This document shows positions 44,075 to 51,977 of a stretch of DNA of 64,000 bases, in pieces. Source of the stretch: CAYTBN01 sp964542165 (lineage in GTDB: Bacteria; Myxococcota_A; UBA796; UBA9615; CAYRNR01); NCBI GenBank assembly GCA_964542165.1, contig CAZITQ010000008.1, positions 1 to 64,000 on the forward strand. The letters are read 5' to 3'. The position numbers and the translations under genes are program-made. The notes under the pieces were generated by a model. It saw only the letters and a list, made by a program, of their open reading frames with translations, ran no database searches and had not been told where the DNA came from. Numbering within the stretch: position 1 is the first letter of the stretch; every line of letters starts with the position of its first letter.

Positions 44075-44500
44075 TCACTGCCAGGGCCCCTCGCCCCAGT
44101 AGCCTGCGCTCTGCTCGTCCAGCTCGAGGACCAGATCGCGCACGTCGTAGAAGTCGAAGTTCTCCCAGTTCGAGTCGTACTCGCCGATGTCGTGCACCTC
44201 GTAGTTCAGCCAGTCGCGGAACTCGACGAAGCGCGAGGGGGTGCCCCCGCAGGGGTAGGCGATGAAGAAGACGGTGAGCTCGGTCCAGTGGGGATCGTCC
44301 GCTGTGTCGAGGGTGGACTCCCAGTTGGCCTTGGTCGGGGGATTCGTGGGGCACGTGGATCGGTGGTGCTGCTGGGCGTAGACCGCGTCCCACCAGTCCC
44401 AGCCCTCGGTGGCGACCGAGGTCTGCGGGAGGGCGAGGACGGCGAGGCCGAGAGCCCAGGAGGCGAGGATCGGTGACAGGAAACCTGGGGAAAGACGCAT
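44075..44500 (-). CDS. Small exported protein of unknown function
   Basis: A 141-residue protein with a Sec signal peptide (MRLSPGFLSPILASWALGLAVLALPQTSVA-T). The mature part is rich in Trp, Tyr, Asp and Glu (GWDWWDAVYAQQHH, FYDVRDLVLELDEQ) with a Cys pair (STCPTNPP and YPCGGTPSRF) that may form a disulphide. I know no family for it. GAGGAG precedes the ATG at 44500. A sigma-54-like element lies 47 bases upstream. It faces the PAS-domain gene across the regulatory region 44501-44994. Confidence 0.65.
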   Translation of the reverse strand: MRLSPGFLSPILASWALGLAVLALPQTSVATEGWDWWDAVYAQQHHRSTCPTNPPTKANWESTLDTADDPHWTELTVFFIAYPCGGTPSRFVEFRDWLNYEVHDIGEYDSNWENFDFYDVRDLVLELDEQSAGYWGEGPWQ

Positions 44501-44546
44501 CGTGACTCCTCGTGGCGCGTTTCCGGACTGACCGGGTAGGGAATAG

Positions 44547-44562
44547 AGCCAGTTCCGTGCCA
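44547..44562 (-). promoter_or_regulatory. Sigma-54-like promoter for the exported protein at 44075-44500
   Basis: The minus strand reads TGGCACGGAACTGGCT: a perfect -24 TGGCACG, four bases, and TGGCT in place of TTGCT. The invariant GG-N10-GC spacing is kept. Transcription would start about 37 bases before the ATG at 44500. Confidence 0.55.
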
Positions 44563-44661
44563 GGCCCGGAACGGTTGGACGCCGCAAGGAGCGGGTCGGC
44601 CCGCAGTACACGTTTTTTCAGGCGCGGTTTTTCTACGGGGCCCGGTGGGGAAACCCGGGGC

Positions 44662-44734
44662 CTGTCGGCAAAAGGCGACAGCCCTTGCGCCGGCCGTCGA
44701 TTCTGAACAGCGGTCTGTCTCCAAAAAGAGACGG
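44662..44734. promoter_or_regulatory. Two 20-bp inverted-repeat sites, likely activator-binding (UAS)
   Basis: Site 1 (44662-44681) is CTGTCG-GCAAAAGG-CGACAG and site 2 (44715-44734) is CTGTCTCCAAAAAGAGACGG. They match at 15 of 20 positions and their starts are 53 bp apart, about five helical turns, so both face the same side of the helix. They lie roughly midway between the divergent sigma-54-like promoters, as expected for sites of an enhancer-binding protein. Confidence 0.55.
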
Positions 44735-44953
44735 TCTACTCGGAGGGTGGAGGCTTTCCATCCATCGTTTTTTTGGCTCTTGCTCCACCACAGGTGCCGC
44801 GACGCTGTGGGAACCAGGTACCCGATCGACGGGAATCGTCTCCTGGCGGAGACAGGATCACCGGCGGCCGCTGGAGCCCGGCCGGAGGCGGCCGCCAGTT
44901 GGGCCGCATGCCGTGGACCTGGAGGAACCGGCGAGCCGGATTTCAGGTTCGCG

Positions 44954-44969
44954 TGGCACGGTTCTTGGA
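44954..44969 (+). promoter_or_regulatory. Sigma-54-like promoter for the PAS-domain gene
   Basis: TGGCACGGTTCTTGGA has a perfect -24 element and TTGGA in place of TTGCA at -12 (the C of the GC doublet is G). Correct 16-base length. A start near 44980 would leave a short leader with the GGGGCGGGAG ribosome site before the ATG at 44995. Confidence 0.45.
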
Positions 44970-44994
44970 GTTCTCCGGGGCGGGAGAACGCCCC

Positions 44995-45426
44995 ATGCCT
45001 CCGTTCGTACGTCCCGAATCCGCGATTCGAGCCGCCGAGGCCACCGTCGTGTTCCGCGAGAATCTGGCCATCGTGTTCGCCGATCCCACCGCGGAGGAGC
45101 TGTTCGCACGGCCCTCGATGTCCATGGTCGGGCGGCACCTGAGCGTTGTCCTCGAGCAGGACTCGATGCTCCAGCTCTACAAGGAGGTCGTGGCGGATCC
45201 GATCGTCCGGGCTCCCGTGCCACGTTTCTACGAACCCATGGACCTGACCGGTGTGCTGGAGGACGGATACCGATTCCCGGTCCGCGTGAGCGTGGAGGAG
45301 GGCGACTTCCTCGGCCACCGGATCTTCATGGCCACCGTTCGTCCGGTGGGACGGCGCCGCCAGGACGCGCGGTTGCGGCTGGTGCGGTCGCTGGAGGCCT
45401 GTGATGGCCAGACGCTCGACGACTGA
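44995..45426 (+). CDS. Single-domain PAS-like protein
   Basis: A 143-residue cytoplasmic protein. Residues ~10-120 follow the PAS layout: VVFRENLAIVFADPTAEELFARPSMSMVGRHLSVVL, then helices and the beta-meander GYRFPVRVSVEEGDFLGHRIFMATVRPV. There is no output domain, so it would act as a stand-alone sensor or adaptor. The start at 44995 has GGGGCGGGAG upstream; longer frames to the left run through the regulatory region and lack protein-like character. It is convergent with the radical SAM gene. Confidence 0.6.
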   Translation: MPPFVRPESAIRAAEATVVFRENLAIVFADPTAEELFARPSMSMVGRHLSVVLEQDSMLQLYKEVVADPIVRAPVPRFYEPMDLTGVLEDGYRFPVRVSVEEGDFLGHRIFMATVRPVGRRRQDARLRLVRSLEACDGQTLDD

Positions 45427-45447
45427 GGGCGTCGGAGCTCGGGAGGG

Positions 45448-46542
45448 TCAGCCGCCCACCGGGTAGTACTTGCGCAGAAACAGCGGGTTCTGTTCGCGCC
45501 ACAGGGTCTCCCCGGCCCGGTCTGCCTCGCGGATGCACAACTGCTCGTGGAAGCACACCAGCGCGGCCACCCGGTCGAGGGCGCCGGTGGTGGCGTGGTT
45601 GATGCACCCGCACCAGTTCATGCACCGCTCTTTGAGGGCGCAGGTGGCGCAGTCCTCGTCCCGGTTGCCTCGACGGGATATCACGGCGAGCCGGGCCAGC
45701 TCGTCGAAGCCCGTGTCCACGTGGCCGATGGCCAGCTCCCCGGTGTCGTCGCCCACCAGCCGTTCGCAGGGGTAGATCCGGCCCGAGGGGGCCACCGCGA
45801 TCTCCCCCTCACCGAGGCTGCAGCGGTCCGCGCAGCCGAATCCACCCTGGAGGCGAGTCAGGATCTTGCCGTCCACGAAGTTGATGTAGAGGTCACGCCC
45901 GGCGCGGAATCGCTCCACGAACAGGTCGCCGGCGAGGGCGTACTGCTCCTCCCAGGTGGACAGGGCGTCCTCGGACCACTCCGCGTAGAAATCCGGATTC
46001 AGGGAGACACAGCGAATCCCCTGGTCCGCCAGGAAGCGGAGGCCGGCGGCCACCCGGTCCACGTTGTCCGGCGAGACCACGAAGACCACTTCGGCGTTGC
46101 GGGCGAGGGGCAGGACCGTTCGCAACCCGGCGAAGGCGGCGTCGAAGGACGAGCCCCCGCCGCGCAGAGGGCGCGTGCGCTCGTGGGCCACCCGGTCGCC
46201 GTCGATGCTCACGGCGATGGCGAATCCCCGTTCCGCGAGCCACGTCGCCCGGTCCGCGGTCAGCTGCGTCCCGTTGGTGTTCACCGTGAGCTGGAGCTCG
46301 ATCCCCCGCCGCTCCGCCAGCGCCTCGGCGTGGCGGGTCGCCCAGGTCAGGACCTCCCACTCGAGCAGGGGTTCGCCGCCGAAGAACGAGAGCTGTAGCG
46401 CCCCCGAACGGGCCTGGCCGGAGGCCAGCTCGAGGGCCGCTGCGGCGGTCTCCCTTCCCATGGAACCTGGACGTTTCCGGCCGGCGTAGCAGTAGCCACA
46501 GGCCAGGTTGCAGTCGTGGGTCAGGCAGAGGGTGAGGTCCAT
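45448..46542 (-). CDS. Radical SAM / SPASM-domain protein
   Basis: A 364-residue radical SAM enzyme. The [4Fe-4S]-SAM motif is Cys11-x3-Cys15-x2-Cys18 (CNLACGYCY), with LSFFGGEPLLEW as the GGE motif. A C-terminal SPASM domain for extra clusters has CADRCSLGEGEIAVAPSGRIYPC, then CATCALKERCMNWCGC and VCFHEQLC. SPASM enzymes such as anSME and RiPP maturases oxidise protein or peptide side chains by radical chemistry. It is the last gene of an operon with two Tat-leader small proteins (the nearer ends 17 bases upstream), its likely substrates. Translation seems coupled; no clear Shine-Dalgarno is seen. Confidence 0.85.
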   Translation of the reverse strand: MDLTLCLTHDCNLACGYCYAGRKRPGSMGRETAAAALELASGQARSGALQLSFFGGEPLLEWEVLTWATRHAEALAERRGIELQLTVNTNGTQLTADRATWLAERGFAIAVSIDGDRVAHERTRPLRGGGSSFDAAFAGLRTVLPLARNAEVVFVVSPDNVDRVAAGLRFLADQGIRCVSLNPDFYAEWSEDALSTWEEQYALAGDLFVERFRAGRDLYINFVDGKILTRLQGGFGCADRCSLGEGEIAVAPSGRIYPCERLVGDDTGELAIGHVDTGFDELARLAVISRRGNRDEDCATCALKERCMNWCGCINHATTGALDRVAALVCFHEQLCIREADRAGETLWREQNPLFLRKYYPVGG

Positions 46543-46559
46543 GGCCCGAGGGGGGCGCC

Positions 46560-47171
46560 CTACTCCTTGGGCGGGTTCGGATTGACCGTGCGAATCTTGC
46601 CCCGGGTCCTGGTCGGTCGCGCGTCGACCGACTCCTCCGTCGCCGCGGGGTGCTCGGGCCCCGCGATGTCGCCGGACAACCGCGGTGGCTCGGAGCGGGA
46701 CTCCTCGGGGTCCGGGGTGACGGTTCTCTCGATCTCGGCCTCGGCCTCGGTGGGGCGGCCCCCCGCCTCGGTCTCGGTCTCGGTGGGGCGGCCCCCCGCC
46801 TCGGTCTCGGTGGGGCGGCCCCCCGCCTCGGTCTCGGTGGGGCGGCCCCCCGCCTCGGTCTCGGACTCGGACTCAGACTCGGCCTCGGTCTCGGTGGGGA
46901 GGCCCCCCGCCTCGGTCACGCCCCCCGTCCCCGTCCCAGCCCCCGTCGGCGGATGCGGACACGCCACCTCCCCCGAGAGCCGCTCACCCTCCATCCCCAG
47001 CAGGTCTCGAACGGCGTCGCATCCCAGCAGTCCCGAAGTCGCGGCCACGGCGCCGCCGGCACCCAGCCACCGCAGGACCTGCCGGCGCTCGGCGTGGTAA
47101 CGCTCGTAGCTCGGATAGTCCGCGGCGCGTGCCACCGTCACCGGCTGCAGTCTCGCCTTGGGCCGGGCCAT
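46560..47171 (-). CDS. Small Tat-leader (lipo)protein with tandem repeats, candidate radical SAM substrate
   Basis: A 203-residue protein. The leader is P-K-rich, then ADYPSYERYHAERRQVLRWLG, a Tat-like RR motif, a hydrophobic stretch and LLGCDAVRDLLG (lipobox LLGC). After it come LSGEVACPHPP, a long low-complexity TETEAGGRP repeat region, LSGDIAGPEHP and a terminal RGKIRTVNPNPPKE. The G-x-[IV]-x motif and the DARP-x3-RGKI end recur in the neighbouring small protein at 47175-47534. The start at 47171 has GAGGAGG, lying inside the end of the upstream gene; three bases separate the genes. No enzymatic function is seen; it may be the modified product. Confidence 0.65.
   Translation of the reverse strand: MARPKARLQPVTVARAADYPSYERYHAERRQVLRWLGAGGAVAATSGLLGCDAVRDLLGMEGERLSGEVACPHPPTGAGTGTGGVTEAGGLPTETEAESESESETEAGGRPTETEAGGRPTETEAGGRPTETETEAGGRPTEAEAEIERTVTPDPEESRSEPPRLSGDIAGPEHPAATEESVDARPTRTRGKIRTVNPNPPKE
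46735..46917 (-). repeat. 27-bp tandem repeat encoding TETEAGGRP-type units
   Basis: About five full or partial copies of a 27-bp unit (GCCTCGGTCTCGGTGGGG plus a run of C and G) repeat with small variants and short TCGGAC/TCGGTC expansions. They encode Thr/Glu/Gly/Arg/Pro low-complexity protein and are likely length-variable. Confidence 0.8.
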
Positions 47172-47174
47172 GGC

Positions 47175-47534
47175 TCAGGCCTCCTCGTCCTCGCGGGGCA
47201 TGGCGATCTTGCCCCGGACGTGGCCGGAGGGTCGGGCCTCGTCGTCGGGTGTCGCCGGTTCCTCGAGGACGGGCACCATCTCGTCGGCATCCTCCGCCGA
47301 GTCGTCGTCCCCTGGGGGGACCACCAGGTGCGGTACGGTTCCGGCGAGGGGGATGTCGCACTCCTCCTCCAGCCCGAGCACCCGACGGACGCCGTCGCAG
47401 CCGATCATCGACGAAGCGCCCAGGACGACCGCCCCCACGGCGAGGCGACGCAACCACTCCGGTCGCTGTCGGCTGCACTCGGCGTAGGTCGGGTACCCGA
47501 GTTCCGGGATTCGCTTCTGGGGTCGCTTCTTCAT
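47175..47534 (-). CDS. Small Tat-like-leader (lipo)protein, candidate radical SAM substrate
   Basis: A 119-residue protein related to its downstream neighbour. Leader: Lys/Arg-rich start, GYPTYAECSRQRPEWLRRLAVG, hydrophobic core and SMIGCDGVRRVLGLE. The N-terminal layout (YP[ST]Y ... R ... GCD.VR..LG.E) matches that neighbour closely. The mature part has LAGTVPHLVVPP, a short acidic DDDSAEDADE spacer and ends EARPSGHVRGKIAMPREDEEA, with the same [DE]ARP-RGKI end. The ribosome site is weak. It is the second gene of the minus-strand operon ending in the radical SAM enzyme. Confidence 0.65.
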   Translation of the reverse strand: MKKRPQKRIPELGYPTYAECSRQRPEWLRRLAVGAVVLGASSMIGCDGVRRVLGLEEECDIPLAGTVPHLVVPPGDDDSAEDADEMVPVLEEPATPDDEARPSGHVRGKIAMPREDEEA

Positions 47535-47595
47535 CGGGATTCCATTTCGTTGCGCTCCATTGTCCCTTCAGACCGCGTCCGCGCGCAAAGGTTCC

Positions 47596-48123
47596 CTACG
47601 ACGCCCGCCGACCGAGCCGGCGGACGGCGAGGTGCCCCACCAGCGCCATCCCGACGCCGATGGCGCTCCCCAGCCCCAGGGTGATCGGGTCGGCCCACCA
47701 CAGCAGCTTGATGTGGGCCGTCGTGACCGCGAACACGGCCGCGGCCGCCAGCTCGAACCGGTCCGCGTCGGTGGACCAGCGCCGCTGCAGGAGCCTTCGG
47801 GTGAGGAAGTAGGCGAACAGGAGGGCGTGACCGCCGATGGGGAGGCACAGGGCGAGTCGGCCGCCCGACAGCGCCACCAGGATCGCGATCTGGCCGGCGA
47901 GCTCCATCCCGCGCAGCCCCCGATCCCAGTGGCGCAGCAGGGGCAGCAGATCCGCCACCAGCATCCCCAGCACCGGGAAGGCGGTGAGCATGTACCAGGT
48001 GGGCACGGTCTCCGGCGTGGGGGTGGTGACCACGATCACCGGCCGGGGGCCCGCCATCCAGAGCCAGCCCACGCCCGCCAGGGTCACGGCGAGGATCGTC
48101 GCGAGTCGTCCTGTTCTCCTCAT
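47596..48123 (-). CDS. Small multi-pass membrane protein in the radical SAM operon
   Basis: A 175-residue protein with about four to five membrane helices (LATILAVTLAGVGWLWMA, TWYMLTAFPVLGMLVADLL, GQIAILVALSGGRLALCL, AAAAVFAVTTAHIKLLWW, and a last one near ITLGLGSAIGVGMALVG). I do not recognise the family. It is the first gene of the operon, 61 bases before the next small-protein gene. The ATG at 48123 is chosen; an ATG six codons upstream (48141) overlaps a TACAAT that could be a -10. Neither has a strong ribosome site. Confidence 0.55.
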   Translation of the reverse strand: MRRTGRLATILAVTLAGVGWLWMAGPRPVIVVTTPTPETVPTWYMLTAFPVLGMLVADLLPLLRHWDRGLRGMELAGQIAILVALSGGRLALCLPIGGHALLFAYFLTRRLLQRRWSTDADRFELAAAAVFAVTTAHIKLLWWADPITLGLGSAIGVGMALVGHLAVRRLGRRAS

Positions 48124-48175
48124 GGGATTTCCGCGGTTCATTGTAGGGGAGAGTCCGGGCGAGACGGGGAGCGCG

Positions 48176-48772
48176 ATGAGAAGACGACCCAAACCAAGGT
48201 ACGACGGGGACGACTATCCGCGGCACGAGGGCCTCACGCGGCGATCGGCGCTGCGCCGCATCGGCGGCCTCGGCGGCCTCGTGTTGATGGGAACTGGCCC
48301 CTGGGTGGCCGCGCTGGCGGCCCGGGCCGACGGCGAGTCCTGGTTGGCCCACGTCCCCGAGCACATGGGGTGGCGGTCGTTCTTCCACGGCGACCAGCCG
48401 GTCTACTACCGGGTCGTCGTCGAGGTGACCCACCCCGACATCGCCGGGTGCATCGCGGATGGCGAGCTCGAGATCATCGGGGAGATCGACGCCTACCTGC
48501 TGACCCTGGAGCTGGCCGACATCGAGTCGACCCTGGCCCGGCCGGAGATCGAGGACGGGGTGGTCGCGATCGTCGCGGCGGCCTGTCCGGCGGACGCGCC
48601 TGGGGACGACGACAGCGCCGCGGACGACGACGATTCGGCGGGGGGTGACCCGCCCTCTCCCGACCATACCCTCGTCCGACTCGACCTCCAGCTCACCGAG
48701 CCGGAGGACGAGTGGGACGTCATGGGGATCATGGCCGAGCCGTCCTGCGCCTGTCGGCTCCCCAGGTCTTGA
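48176..48772 (+). CDS. Third small Tat-leader protein of the same family, divergent
   Basis: A 198-residue protein. Its leader, RRRPKPRYDGDDYPRHEG followed by LTRRSALRRIGGLGGLVLMG, resembles those of the two small proteins on the other strand and carries a clear Tat-type TRRSALR motif, without the lipobox Cys. A beta-rich middle, a DDDSAADDDDSAGGD spacer and the end WDVMGIMAEPSCAC follow; VMGIMAEP matches the G-x-[IVM]-A-x-P motif of the others. GGGGAG precedes the ATG. Only 52 bases separate it from the divergent operon, so both directions may share control. Confidence 0.65.
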   Translation: MRRRPKPRYDGDDYPRHEGLTRRSALRRIGGLGGLVLMGTGPWVAALAARADGESWLAHVPEHMGWRSFFHGDQPVYYRVVVEVTHPDIAGCIADGELEIIGEIDAYLLTLELADIESTLARPEIEDGVVAIVAAACPADAPGDDDSAADDDDSAGGDPPSPDHTLVRLDLQLTEPEDEWDVMGIMAEPSCACRLPRS

Positions 48773-48781
48773 TCCTCCGCG

Positions 48782-49282
48782 TCAGCGGCTGGCGAATTTG
48801 CGGCTCTCCGCCCGGTCCATCGCCGCCGTCAGCGTCTCGGTGGAGAATCTGCCGTCCAGGCGCAAGTCCACCATCTCGTCGCCGTCCGGCTCCAGGAAGC
48901 GGACGGCGGGTACACTCTGGATCTGCTGCCGGGCCAGCAGGGAGGCCATCTCCCCCTCGTCCAGGGTGAGATCCACGTGGATGAGTGTGTAGTCGCGATT
49001 CAGGCGTTCGACGACCCCGGCGTCGGCGAGGGCATTGGCCTGGACCGACTTGCAGTCACCACAACCGGCGACCGTGTACACGACCATCACCGGCTGGTCC
49101 TCCGCTGAAGCGGCAACGGCAGCGTCGTACTGGCCGACGCTGCGGACCCAGGTCTTGTCCAGGCCGGCGTCGGGCGCCAAGGCGCTGCTGGCCGCCGCCT
49201 TCTTCTCTGCGTCACAGGCGGACGCCGTCGTGGCCAGGGCGAAGACGGCCAACACCACCGTCGTCATCGTGAGATTCTTCAT
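48782..49282 (-). CDS. Exported thioredoxin-like protein
   Basis: A 166-residue protein with a lipoprotein-type signal (TTASAC). The thioredoxin fold resembles the C-terminal domain of DsbD: VMVVYTVAGCGDCKSVQANALAD with a CGDC active site, then VHVDLT-like strand, and VPAVRFLEPDG with the cis-Pro before the beta-hairpin. Such proteins reduce or oxidise disulphides in the envelope. It is convergent with the Tat-leader gene at 48176 and may serve Cys-containing exported proteins or reduce the 1-Cys-type selenoperoxidase; both links are inference. Confidence 0.75.
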   Translation of the reverse strand: MKNLTMTTVVLAVFALATTASACDAEKKAAASSALAPDAGLDKTWVRSVGQYDAAVAASAEDQPVMVVYTVAGCGDCKSVQANALADAGVVERLNRDYTLIHVDLTLDEGEMASLLARQQIQSVPAVRFLEPDGDEMVDLRLDGRFSTETLTAAMDRAESRKFASR

Positions 49283-49418
49283 GATCCCGTCCTCTCGCTG
49301 TCTCCCCGCCTCGCTCTGGGCGGTGCGATTATCTACCGTCTCTGTAGAGTATAGGTCCGTTACGCCGATTGTGGGCCCGTAGGAGCCGGCGATCCCCCGA
49401 CCTGGGGGCGCGGGGCAC

Positions 49419-50693
49419 CTACTCGCAGTCTCCGTCCCCGTTTCCCTGGATGTTGGCCCAGTCGGCCCAGCCGAGGTCCTGGAGCTGGGCCTGAAGCGCT
49501 TCGGCGGCGCAGGTGGGGAGGTTGGGGTTCCCGGTGACGATCAGCGGGCCCTCGTAGGAGGTCAGGTCGTCGAAGGGGCAGAGGTCGGTCAGGCCGTGAT
49601 TGCCGTCCATGGTCAGGCCCCCGTCGATGGCAGTGAGGTCGGCCAGGCCGGCGAGATCGGGGAGGGTGTCGCCCCCGGAGATCTCGATCGCGCCGGCCTC
49701 CCGCAGGCTCGACAGGCCCTGGAGGCTCGAGAGGGTGGCGCAGTCGTCGAGGCTGAGCCGGCCCACCTCCGTCAGCGAGCCGAGCCCTTCCAGGTCGTCC
49801 AGGACCCGCAGGCGATGGAGCTCCAGGGCCCCCGCGGACTCCAGCCCCTCCAGTCCGCGCAGGCCGGAGACGGTGTAGTTCGGCTCGTACCCCAGGGAGT
49901 AGGCCAGGTCGTCGTCCTCCTCCACCCGCGTGCCGATGCGCAAGGCGCCCTCGACGATCCGCAGGGATTCGAACCCCTGCAGGTCGTTCAGCCCGTCGTT
50001 CCCATCGACGGAGACGCTCCCCTGCACCCGGTCCAGGTGGTCGGCTCCCTCCAGCGTTCGCAGGGAGCCGTTGAGGCGGATGATCAGGTCCCCACCCACC
50101 TCCTCCAGGGAGCCCAGCCCCTCCAGACTGGGCAAGGAGTCGTTGCGCATCACGTACAGGAACCAGTCCATGGTCTGGACGTTGTCCAGCCCGGTCAGGG
50201 TCTCCAGCACCGGGTTGCCCATGATGTACACGGTGTCGGGGATCCCGGTGAGTCCATCCAGCCCGGAGAGGGAGATCAACGAGCCGTTGTCGTCGATCCG
50301 CAGGTAGCCGCCGATGGAGGTCAGCGATTCGAGCCCGTTGAGGGTCAGGAGGTCTTCGTTGCTCTCGATCCTCAGGTAGTCGCCGACCCGCGCCAGGTTC
50401 CGCAGGCCCTCCAGGTTCTCCAGCTCGCCGTTGTCGACCAGGTACAGCCGCCCCCCCACCTCCTCGAGGCACCTCAGGCCCTCCAGGTAGTGAAAGCCGG
50501 TGGCGTTGATCACCAGTTCGCCGTCGATGACCGGGTACCCGGCCACCCGGTCCAGCTGTGCCGCGTTGCGGATCTCCACGTCGCCGTCCCAGACGGCGCC
50601 GGTCCGGCACTCGAGGTCGGAGTAGTCGTAGGCGGCGCAGCCGAGCGTGAGCATTCCGAGCCATCCCAGACCCAGCAACTTCGTCCTTGGCAT
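49419..50693 (-). CDS. Receptor-L-domain-like lipoprotein
   Basis: A 424-residue lipoprotein (MPRTKLLGLGWLGMLTLGC). After Cys19 almost the whole chain is made of 20-25-residue solenoid units: DGELVINATGFHYLEGLRCLEEVGGRLYL, VGDYLRIESNEDLLTLNGLESLTSIGGYLRI and so on, at least twelve. This is the receptor-L/leucine-rich solenoid seen in many surface proteins. Its role is binding, partner unknown. The end GWADWANIQGNGDGDCE has two Cys in common with the LCPFDD loop. The start at 50693 gives the signal peptide; an upstream GTG is possible. Confidence 0.75.
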   Translation of the reverse strand: MPRTKLLGLGWLGMLTLGCAAYDYSDLECRTGAVWDGDVEIRNAAQLDRVAGYPVIDGELVINATGFHYLEGLRCLEEVGGRLYLVDNGELENLEGLRNLARVGDYLRIESNEDLLTLNGLESLTSIGGYLRIDDNGSLISLSGLDGLTGIPDTVYIMGNPVLETLTGLDNVQTMDWFLYVMRNDSLPSLEGLGSLEEVGGDLIIRLNGSLRTLEGADHLDRVQGSVSVDGNDGLNDLQGFESLRIVEGALRIGTRVEEDDDLAYSLGYEPNYTVSGLRGLEGLESAGALELHRLRVLDDLEGLGSLTEVGRLSLDDCATLSSLQGLSSLREAGAIEISGGDTLPDLAGLADLTAIDGGLTMDGNHGLTDLCPFDDLTSYEGPLIVTGNPNLPTCAAEALQAQLQDLGWADWANIQGNGDGDCE

Positions 50694-50756
50694 CTGCGTC
50701 GATCCCCGCGCGGCGTCCACGTGCCCCGTGTGGCGCCGGATCCAGTGTACGCCGGC

Positions 50757-51977
50757 TCACTGCGGCGGGGTGAAGAAGCGCCTCTGCATCGGATAGGCGA
50801 TGACCAGCAGGATCAGACCCGCGATCAGGCAGAGGCCGACCGTGACGCCGATCGCGATCCCGGCGGCGTCCTCGGGCACGAGACGGTCGGTGGCGATCTG
50901 GACGGTCGAGTCCAGCGAGGAGACGACACCCACGGCGAGGGCGCCGATCCTCGGGCCCAGGTCGCCGACCACCCGGGCCAGGAGGATGCCGCCGAGCAGG
51001 GGCTCGAGTGTCGCGCAGGCCAGGTGGTCGATCAGGGTGAAGGCGCCGAGGGAGTCCCCCAGGCGATCGGGCGCCACGTAGGGCGCGAGCAGCAGAGCGT
51101 AGCCGACCATCCCGACGCCCATGAGGAGGGCCATCGGCACGGCGCGGCGCCCGGACATCGCCAGCAGAGCCCCGCCGAGGACCGTACCCGAGAGGACCAC
51201 CGTCAGCGGATTGAGGTTGCGGACCGTGTCCCAGGTCGGCGGATCCAGGGCCCCCCGGAGGATGTCGACGTGGGTGTCGACGCTGAGGGTGAACATGGCC
51301 CCGTGGGGAAGCATCAGGACCACGAGGATCCCCACGCCCACCAGGACCCGTCCGGTCGGGATCCGAGGCCCGCTGTCCTCCGGCCCCGGTGGGCGGGCCG
51401 CCCAGCCGAGCGCGGCCAGGGCCACGATCGCGCACCCCATGAAGAAGGCCCAGGCGAGGATGAGTACCCTGGGGGACGAGTCGATCTCGATCAGGAACTT
51501 CGAGGTGTTGAAACCCACGAGCACGCCCACGTTGATCGCCACGTAGAGCGCCACGACGATGGCGTTTCGGGTGTTCTCGCGCGGGTGGCGGAAGAGCTGT
51601 GCGATGGCGGGGAGCACCGCAGCCCACAGCATGCCCTTGCCTAGCCCCATCACCGACATCGCCGGCAGCGCCGTGCGGGAAGGACTCAGCAGCATCCCCA
51701 GCATGCCCGCGAAGGTCACCAGGGCCCCCAGCGGCGCCCCGATCCGCGGGCCCACCGCGGCGCACAGCAGACCGCCGAGCAGGGGGGTGATGCACAGCAC
51801 CCAGTCGAAGGCGTCGAACACGTCGCGGGCCTCGTCCCAGGTGAACCCCATCCCGCCGTCGGCGATGGAGTCGCTCATGTGGAAGATCCAGGCCCCGCGC
51901 GAGCCGTAGTAGGCCAGGTACCACAGCAGGACACACAGGATCGCGCCCAGGGCGACGGCGATCCGGCGGCCGGTCAT
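50757..51977 (-). CDS. MFS/POT-like membrane transporter
   Basis: A 406-residue protein with about ten to twelve hydrophobic helices. The early segment YYGSRGAWIFHMSDSIADGGMGF ... PLLGGLLCAAVG, and VMGLGKGMLWAAVLPAIAQLF ... ALYVAINVGVLVGFN, resemble the POT/NRT1-type oligopeptide proton symporters, but the classic ExxER is not visible. Substrate unknown. The start at 51977 overlaps the upstream membrane-protein stop by four bases (ATGA), so the two are translationally coupled. Confidence 0.65.
   Translation of the reverse strand: MTGRRIAVALGAILCVLLWYLAYYGSRGAWIFHMSDSIADGGMGFTWDEARDVFDAFDWVLCITPLLGGLLCAAVGPRIGAPLGALVTFAGMLGMLLSPSRTALPAMSVMGLGKGMLWAAVLPAIAQLFRHPRENTRNAIVVALYVAINVGVLVGFNTSKFLIEIDSSPRVLILAWAFFMGCAIVALAALGWAARPPGPEDSGPRIPTGRVLVGVGILVVLMLPHGAMFTLSVDTHVDILRGALDPPTWDTVRNLNPLTVVLSGTVLGGALLAMSGRRAVPMALLMGVGMVGYALLLAPYVAPDRLGDSLGAFTLIDHLACATLEPLLGGILLARVVGDLGPRIGALAVGVVSSLDSTVQIATDRLVPEDAAGIAIGVTVGLCLIAGLILLVIAYPMQRRFFTPPQ

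Larger units (their letters stand above)
44501..44994. other. 494-base divergent regulatory region without a convincing gene
   Basis: No open frame here looks coding. From left to right it holds a sigma-54-like promoter firing leftward (44547-44562), T-tracts (44613-44618 and 44628-44632), two copies of a 20-bp inverted-repeat site (44662-44681 and 44715-44734), a 7-base T-tract (44768-44774) and a sigma-54-like promoter firing rightward (44954-44969). Such T-runs are rare elsewhere in this GC-rich window. Confidence 0.55.

Noticed and set aside
44640..44740. Riboswitch (for example cyclic di-GMP type) in the divergent region
   Set aside because: I compared it with the GEMM pattern and found no tetraloop/receptor or conserved GCAAAGCC; the two elements are near-identical inverted repeats, so protein sites are more likely.
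46735..46917. CRISPR-like array
   Set aside because: The units are tandem and in frame within a protein gene, with no unique spacers and no cas genes.
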